Assembly: GCF_021462225.1 (NCBI RefSeq)
Contig: NC_061816.1
Coordinates: 10,875,390-10,939,389, forward strand
Direction of reading: 5' to 3'
Origin: Girardinichthys multiradiatus
Taxonomy: Eukaryota > Chordata > Actinopteri > Cyprinodontiformes > Goodeidae
DNA: 64,000 nt
The position numbers were made by a program, and so were the translations under genes. Shown here in pieces: positions 56,768 to 64,000 of this stretch. The first letter of the stretch is position 1; each line of letters starts with the position of its first letter. A model generated the notes under the pieces. It was not told where the DNA came from and did no database searches. It worked only from the letters and a program-made list of their open reading frames with translations.

Positions 56768-57544
56768 GTGAGTTTGCCTCTCCCTTAAAAGAAGAGATGA
56801 GCTTCTCTTCAACTTTGATGCGCTACTAGCGGATATCCTCGTGCTCGGGCGGTTGGCGTCTCACACAAAAATAGATTAAAACCGCGTTTTCTTCATTAAA
56901 CTGTGCAGGAACTCTCTAAAAAACTGCTTTTTTGTTGCGTTTTGGTGCCATTTTCTGCATTTTATCGGCAAATTAACCGTATTCCTGACGAGCGAAACTT
57001 CACAGCCTCGGTTAGGCTCGACCCGTTATGTGGACTACACCCACTAGCATGAAAATGTCAGATTTGAACGGCTCGGTTCTAATTGCTTTTTGAGACCGTG
57101 TATATATTTATACGGAAACCCATTGCTGTGCTGTAGCTAGAAGCTCAAAGAAGATGTAGTTTATTTCTACCAAACATGGAGGGTGTTCGTGGTGTCAGCC
57201 TGGTGCTAATGTATTGAGAGCGGAGCAACAGTTGTCTCGCTGCTGTTTGATGAAGTTGTGGTTAAATTTCAGTTTGAACGGAAGCCAAATAGGCGGGTAA
57301 ACGGGTAAGCTAGCTTTTTAAAACAGACATTTTAGCCTTCTAACGCCACAGTTAACATTTTTTGCCATTGCCATAAACAACTGGGATTATATTTTATGTT
57401 TTCCATATGTTTTTATTACATTTTTGAGAGTGTTGAATATTTTTATGGTGAAACTATAACAATATCATGGCGCTATGATTTTATGTGACGGGATAACACT
57501 TGTTAGAGTCCATTTTTATTCAGTCTTATTTACTCTGATACTCC

Positions 57545-58110
57545 TAAATAAAATTCAGTATTGCATTAAAAACCTACCAAGACATGGACATCCACCTAAA
57601 ATGACAGGGTGCATGGAGATTATTAATCTTAAAGCAGCAAGAAGGAACATGGTAACTCTGGAGGAGCTGTGAAGATTGACAGCTCAGGTGGGAGAATCTG
57701 TTATGGCTGAAAACCCTGCACATCACCCTGAACACACGATCCACACAGTAAAACCTGCTGGTGGTAGCATTATAGGGTGGGGATGCTGGTCAGAGTTGAT
57801 GGGAAGATTGGAAAACTAACCTTCCAAGAAAACGGCAACCCTGAACTTACAGCCAGAGCTATGATGGAATAGTTCAAACTGACGCATATTCAGAAATGTC
57901 TGTAGATGTGTGTAGCTGGTACAGTCATACCTCAAAAGACTGCACTGACTTATGGGGCTGAATACAAATGCACACCACACTTTTCAGGTTTTAAGTTAAT
58001 TGAAAACCATGCATCCTTTCTTTTCCACCTCACAATTATGTGCTGTTTTGTGTTGATCTATCATAAAATCCAATTAAAACATTTGCTGTTGAAAACAAAA
58101 TTCAAAAGGT
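57545..58110 (+). mobile_element. Degenerate Tc1-like fragment in intron 1 of the ERM-like gene
   Basis: Contains AACCTACCAAGACATGGACATC, TGGTGGTAGCATTATAGGGT and GGGGATGCTGGTCAGAGTTG (transposase palm), and ends ACAATTATGTGCTGTTTTGT with TTGATCTATC. Non-coding relic. Confidence 0.65.
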
Positions 58111-58683
58111 ATGAATATACATGTTAGATCATTGGTTGGCTTCATTTGCATCTCAAGCAAAACGTTAAGTTCCCTAAAATTTCTCAAACTAAATTTGAAT
58201 ATTAGATAAATACAATTGTGGTTTAGTTTTCTTAGGTATCTGATTTTATTTCTTTGTTGGAAAAGTTTTACTTTTAAACCTTAGCTTTGTCAAAATCTTA
58301 GTAGAATAACATATCTGGAAATATTTAAATTAGGATCCAGAGCATGTACAGTGCAACTGGTAAAAGAAAATCTTTGCAGTTGAGGCAAGACTAAAAAGGC
58401 AACCATACCTTTTTGTCTGCTTGCTTATCTCTTAGTGGTTTAAAAAATAGTACAATTAAATTTAAAGACAATAAGAATTTCACTCTATTTCACTCTAAAT
58501 ATAGCCATTAAAGACAATGTATTCAGTGATGTAATTGCACTGGCAGTCTGGATTTTAGCAAAGCATTGTAAAATGCCAACCTCTTCATTTAGGCTTTAGG
58601 CTCATGATATTTTATCCATGCTTGGGCCTGTAGAGACAGACCATACAATAGTGTCCAGAAGGAACTACTGCTTTGCACGTATG

Positions 58684-58701
58684 CAAAAAAAAAAAAAAAA
58701 A
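58684..58701. repeat. Poly-A tract
   Basis: About 17 uninterrupted A residues in intron 1 of the ERM-like gene. Possibly the tail of an old retroposon, but no head was found. Confidence 0.7.
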
Positions 58702-59365
58702 GGCTTTCTAGACTCGTTTCAGAAACACATTACAGTTCAGAGCAGGTTACAGGCTTAAAATGATTTTATTTTATTTATCTAAAGGTTTTAAGTTCTGTTT
58801 TAGGTGGTAAAGTTCATCTAACAGAAAATATATTTCTCTGGTTGCCATATAAAGCAGTAAAAGATAATTGTTTAAAATTAAGTAGTAAACTACTTAAAGT
58901 TTGGTGACCCAGAATGTATGTGTCTATAAATGACAGTGACTGTATTTCCACATAAATACATAAAGTACATAAAGCCTTTCCTCCTGACGCAAAATGATCC
59001 TTCAGCTATTTCCATATCCAGTTATGGCAATAGTTTGCTTGTGTACCCTTAAGGGACGGGGGGGTACATGGTGGGATTTAGTGGACAACCTCCTCTTTGT
59101 TTTGTTCTTCATCAAAAGAGGTTGGAAAGCATTTGTTTTTTGCTCTTTTTGGTTTTTTTTTTTACATGCTAGTTATATTTTTCTAAAAGCTTTACATTAA
59201 ATTCCTCTTGTTTGTACTACTTTTAAAAATTATATCAGGACTTAGCTGTCAGATGCTGGACTTAATCATGAATCGTGAATGCATTGCTTGTTGCAAAACA
59301 CAAATGCATAACACAACAGCAGAATATAGTGTTTTTCCAGTTTAAATAAATTATTTCAATTTCAG

Positions 59366-59445
59366 GTCTCACTTCCGTCCGGTGACGGATTCATCGTATC
59401 AGCTGTCGGGCAAAAGGAGGAGAGGAAGCAAACATGCCTAAACCG
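59366..59445 (+). CDS. ERM-family (ezrin/radixin-type) second exon with 4-codon coding start
   Basis: The acceptor TTTCAATTTCAG is followed by 68 nt of leader, then ATG CCT AAA CCG (59434-59445, Met-Pro-Lys-Pro) and the donor GTAAGA. Ezrin and radixin begin MPKPINVRV and have their first intron boundary very near this codon; moesin begins MPKT. ERM proteins link actin to the plasma membrane through a FERM domain. Only four residues are in the window, so the call is inference from start peptide plus gene structure. Any gene starting MPKP would fit. Phase 0 exit. Confidence 0.45.
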
Positions 59446-61414
59446 GTAAGATGTAGTAAATAAATCTGTGTAATGGCAGAAATGTAGCCTCACTTCTCCA
59501 TATGTTACTTAAATATGAAGAATCTTAGAAGTGGTGGGTTATCATGCTTCCTTTCACTTCTCATGTTCATCTTTCAAGTAAACAACAGCCATACTGTCTT
59601 GCAAAGTACCAAACCCACTGGCCTTGCAGAAGCAACACTGCAGCCATTGTTGTTGTAAAGGGTAAAAAGAGAATGCCTCAGTCCTAGGAGTAAGGAGCAA
59701 GATTGTTTATCTTCCTGCTTGTAACTCAACTTTTGTCCCCCAAGTTGGGGGACTTGGTTTAGGTAACTGTGTCATATTTCGTCCTATCAGCCCATCCCAG
59801 CTGAAATCAATGTTTTTCTTCCCCAAGGAGGATCTTAAAGGACGATTAACCAACAAAGTTTTAACTGTCTAGATAAACCTGTCATGTTACATTAAATGAC
59901 ATCTATTTAGGCTCAGTTTGATAAAGCTAGCATTAGATGCTTTTTAGGAATAAGAAACAGATATCTTCTTGCTCAAACTGCCAAGATATGTTTTTATTTT
60001 GCGTAATAACTGTTTGTTATTTCACTATTTTAAACAATGATCATGCTGTCAGCTTCATAAATTACACAACCATTGTAAAGGCAAGACATTTAACAACACA
60101 AGGGATTTAAGACATCTTTATAGCAGAACAGGTATCCTTCATTATAAAGGCTTGATGTGTATTTGGAAAAATATGACATTGTGTTTTATTTTACAGCTGT
60201 TTTTTTAATTCCCTAATTATTATTGGCTGAATTGAGCATGCCACAAGTGGGGCTCATCCCTGTTCTTGTAAAGTAGGAGGTGGCTTGGGCTTTAGGAAGA
60301 TTTAAAGAGGAACAGACAAGCACTGGTTTCCTCCTTCACTTCCTCTTCTCATTGTACAGTGAACACCCCGCTTCTCTGTTAAGGTCAATCTTAGGTCACA
60401 GAAAAAGATGAACTCGTTTACAGCTTTGAAGCCTGTGAAGTTTTGATATTGGCTAAATGTTTTAAGATTGTTGGTGTGTTATTTGCTTTGGTATCATGTG
60501 GATGAGCTGGGTGGAGAGCGTTTCTATAGTATATCCTGAAGTTAGTCACAATTCAGTCTGATGATATCAGACATTCTTACTTAAGTGACGGTTTAGTTGT
60601 CACTTTAGTTTGCACTAAGCAAACATGTGGGATACTTTCTGTTCAGTGTTCTGATGTTTTAATAATTAAAACAGCTGTGCTGTCATAATGAAGCCAGCCG
60701 GTACTGCTAATACTGCTGCTCCACTTAGGCTGGAAAAAATAAGACTTTCACTTTTCTAAGTGTCTAGATGACTGTGTTAAACAGTTTAAAAGCTGTCAAA
60801 TCTGCATCAAATGTTTATGTGATAAAGTCAGGCATGACTTTTTCAGTTGCTGTAAGGATTTTTTGTGTTTTAAAGGACAATTCCTTGTCCTTGAATTAGG
60901 ACTTATGTTTCTGATCCAATCAGGCTTTTATTATTGTTGAGGCCTGACCAACCAAATCCGATTTGAACAAATTTAATGTTTAATGCAAAGCAGAAAGTAT
61001 TCTGATAGAGTGGTTTTGAATCTTACTAAAACAGAAGAAACTACAAGAATATTCTCATTTATGCTTTAAAGTATGTGTCCCTCAACTCAAGTAAATTAAA
61101 GTGCATCAAACTGAGGGCTGTTTGTTCATTCATTTATAAACTGAAAAGTATTGGCATTTTAAGGCATTAAATGTTTGAAATGCTTTTCTTATGCTTCTGT
61201 TTACAACATTGTACTCCCTCAACTTGGAAAACTCTGGGATAGAAAACAGTCAAACCGTTCGGTGAAGACTCTGACTGATTTCTAGCTTGAGGCTGTTTTC
61301 CTGTTTGCTGGGGAGGGGGCTGTCTGTGTACCTTTGGGGGCCCAGTTTAGGTCAACAACCTGGTTCTGTGGAAGTAAAAGAGCAGCTTGTAGACAGAAGA
61401 TCACCAGGCAACTA

Positions 61415-61427
61415 GGGGGGGGGGGGG
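61415..61427 (+). repeat. G13 homopolymer run
   Basis: Thirteen consecutive G residues in the intron. Potential four-stranded structure or assembly-error site. Confidence 0.9.
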
Positions 61428-62174
61428 CTGTCAAGGAGAAGGACATTTCCACTGCTCAGTTTTTTAAAACAAGTCTGTAAAATGGCTCCCCTACTTTCAA
61501 ATGAAGGGTCTTTATATTATCCAGTCATGGTCATGCCCTCTGTGGGAGGATTCCCTCACTGTGCTGAGAGGTTAATCAGAGGGACAGACAGTTGCTCTGA
61601 GCCTGGCAGGTCAGATTAGCAGCTCTGTACTGACTGCCGTTTGTGTGCGTTTGCTTTAAGACCTCTAGGCAAAGCTTCTCTAAACAGCTTACAGCGACGA
61701 AACAGCTGCACGTTTCACAATGGTCAAATCGGAGCGAGAACTTATCAAATGGAGAGCGAGAATCTTATAGATATGTGCTCCCTGAGGTGGTGTTAATGAT
61801 GCTGGACAGATTTCAGAGGAAGACTGAAGGGTGAAGTGAAATAAAAGTAGCAATTTGGAAGAGGACATGGAGAAAACACTAAAGGCAAAAGAAGTAAATA
61901 GGTTAGGTCAAAGCTGGGTAAAAGTTCTGTCAGTGTCTGAGGATTTACCCGCAGAGTGAAGCCACTTAATGCAGTATCACATTTTGCCAGCCTTTAGATG
62001 TGATGTCTACTTTCCCTGTGTTTGTGTAATTGTTAGAGATGCCACAACAGCCCTGATCAGTGACCGGTTGGTCGTAAACGTACAAATCAGACTTTGTTTT
62101 TTTTTTTTTTTTTCTAATCTGTTTATTCATCATACCTAAAATCTCCCATGTTGCACCAACCACAACACTTTAGC

Positions 62175-62204
62175 GTTGGTCTTACTGGTATTAGTAAGAC
62201 CAAC
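62175..62204. repeat. Perfect 12-bp-stem hairpin
   Basis: GTTGGTCTTACT and AGTAAGACCAAC are exact reverse complements around a 6-base loop (GGTATT). Intronic. Confidence 0.85.
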
Positions 62205-64000
62205 CGTTCTGTTCGGAGACATGTCAGCTGTTCACTTTGGATGATTCATGATTTCACTTCTTTGCTTTTTGGTGCTTTTGCAGAATTGGTTTGTTCATCT
62301 GGTATGATGCCACCCCTGTTAAATGGACGTAATCGAAAGATTATGATAGGACAAAAGGTTAAAAAAGATTTTCAATGCTGCTAATTTTGTTCTCAAAGAG
62401 AAATCAGATCTGCTAGAATTGGCCATAGGAAGGTCAGAAAATTGTCCACAAGTCTCTGATCAGTGGATCTCCAGTTTTCTGATGTTGGTTTTGATATTTT
62501 TGTGGTTTGTCACACAGGAGCTTGAACGAACAGCACCACCTATCTGTCTGCTACTTCACTTGCCTCTAGACCACAGCCTTTTAGAGCTGCGACCTCCCAT
62601 GATGGGTCCAAATGTAGTTTGTGTACTGAGCGCCGTGGGATGTTGTACCTTCCTAAGTTTTGGTCCACATGTGAACTCAGGATGATCCCAAATTAGAAAC
62701 AGGTGCTGAAGTGTGACTTTGTTTTCCCTATTATTGTCAATATTAAATTGATAAATGACTCTAAGTTGTTGAAATAATTTCAAAGGGGATTTGGCAGAAG
62801 CGTGTTCATCTTTTTCTTTTTAAACTGGGCTCATGGGCATGGAAAGGTCACTGCTTCAAGAGTTCACAGTTGTCGCCTTGTGTGATTAGCTGTGTCAGTA
62901 TCTCAGCATGTTGTTGCTGTCCTTCATTTCCTCCCCCTCTGTCTACAAGGGAAGGGATTAACAGACTGTCTGCTTCATACAAGATTCCTCTTCTTCAGCA
63001 TGTTGGCCTACTGTGTTTTGGCTGAGTCCCACACAATGCTGAAGACTGGGCGTTTCACAGCTCATTGCTGATGAAGGAGTAAGAAAAAAACAAAGGGAAA
63101 GGCTCAGTCAAGGCTGGCCTGTTTGAAAGCCCAGATCAGCTGTACATTCTCCGTTATTACTCTTAGTCTACTGAAACCAACAGTGCCTTAATTCATCTGT
63201 TGGTGAACCATGGATGAAGGTCTCCTCATTCCGGTTTTTGATCTGCAGAGGTAGAACAGAGCAGTCAGGAATGTAAGAAAATGTAAACCTTTTCACTTTA
63301 GCGCATTGTTTGCAGTACTATTAAATAAAGCAACACCTATCAATGCAAGAGAGGAGTGTCAAAACAGGTTCACTGCAGGGTGGAGGAAGAGCTCCATATT
63401 TTCATATGTAATCGATGAGAAGGAGACAACCAGATACCTAAGGTTAAAGTTCCATCGGGGACAGAGTTCATTTAAGTGAGTTTGGATACAAGTTCATGGG
63501 TTCTTCATTGTGGGGATTGAGAGAAACCACAAGAGAAGATTGATGGCAGAAGATACATTGATTAAAATTACAGCAGAGAAATTCTGAGATTTTCTGTATA
63601 ATTGCTAAGTAGAAGAAACAAATTAATACCTCTTGTGCTCATTTCATTTTCTTATTTTTGTATGTCTGACTATGCAGTAACCTCTTTATAATTCAATCTT
63701 AAAGGAAGTATACTCCAGATCTTCTCTCTTGCTTCCTGTTGCGCTTTGCCTCCCTCCCTATTTAATTTTTTTTCTTGCGCTTTGTTTCTCCACCCTGCCC
63801 TGTTTGCTTCTCACCTTCCGCCCAACGAAGCACTTCTCTGTGTCTCGTCTTGGCCTGTCAACCCACACCGAGCCAACACACGTGGCAAATGTGAGAGGAA
63901 GGATGTGAGATGCCTCTGAGGTCACCCGCCCCCTTGCTCTTTGCTATCAGCTGCTGCTAGGCCTGCTGCCAGTGCTGCTTAATGAGCCTCAGCCAATGAC

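Larger units (their letters stand above)
59446..64000 (+). other. Intron 2 of the ERM-like gene, runs off the window
   Basis: No coding exon with an INVRVTT-like continuation was found, so the next exon lies beyond 64000. Holds a 13-G run (61415-61427), a T20 tract near 62095-62114 and a hairpin at 62175-62204. The 60-90-aa frames at 61.6-62.7 kb have no splice or homology support. Confidence 0.55.

Noticed and set aside
1..64000. CRISPR arrays, phage, plasmid or operon-like systems
   Set aside because: No spaced direct repeats or prokaryotic gene organisation anywhere; all evidence points to a vertebrate genome.

Overview
The window is nuclear DNA from a vertebrate, almost certainly a teleost fish. 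It has exon/intron genes with consensus GT/AG splice sites, many decayed Tc1/mariner elements, tRNA-derived SINEs, LINE fragments and simple repeats. There are no bacterial operons, ribosome binding sites, CRISPR arrays or rRNA/tRNA genes. Most open frames are noise in AT-rich introns.

Left part (about 0.8-52.8 kb, minus strand): the 5' portion of a MCF2/DBL-family Rho guanine-nucleotide exchange factor, closest by recall to MCF2L (DBS/OST). I reconstructed 14 coding exons (52799 down to 790). Every junction is a GT/AG pair and the frame stays open for 1,695 nt (565 codons). They encode a short N-terminus, a Sec14/CRAL-TRIO lipid-binding domain, the spectrin-like region and the start of the basic/proline-rich linker. 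The catalytic DH, PH and SH3 parts lie beyond the left edge. The first intron is about 35 kb and holds two further start-exon candidates (40440-40293 and 28393-28321) that end in the same splice phase as the distal first exon. This suggests alternative promoters.

Right part (about 56.6-64 kb, plus strand): the 5' end of a divergently transcribed gene. It has a noncoding first exon ending at 56767 and a second exon (59366-59445) carrying only four codons, Met-Pro-Lys-Pro, before a donor. This matches the start of ezrin/radixin-type ERM genes. The rest lies beyond the right edge. The two genes are head to head with about 3.6 kb between their first exons.

Mobile DNA: one apparently intact, young Tc1/mariner element (38584-40196, 334-aa DD34E transposase, about 200-bp inverted repeats) sits in intron 1 of the GEF gene. 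Around it are old Tc1-like copies (near 0, 2, 15, 17, 26.7, 29.3, 35.6, 41, 51.9, 54 and 57.5 kb), a 5'-truncated LINE with a 12-bp target duplication (43905-45281), two other LINE relics (12.9 and 34.1 kb), a LINE 3' end (40.7 kb), two tRNA-derived SINEs (6.4 and 47.7 kb) and a nested inverted-repeat DNA element (about 47.0-48.4 kb). I found no convincing novel biological system. The best leads are the alternative first exons, the intact transposon and several perfect hairpins.
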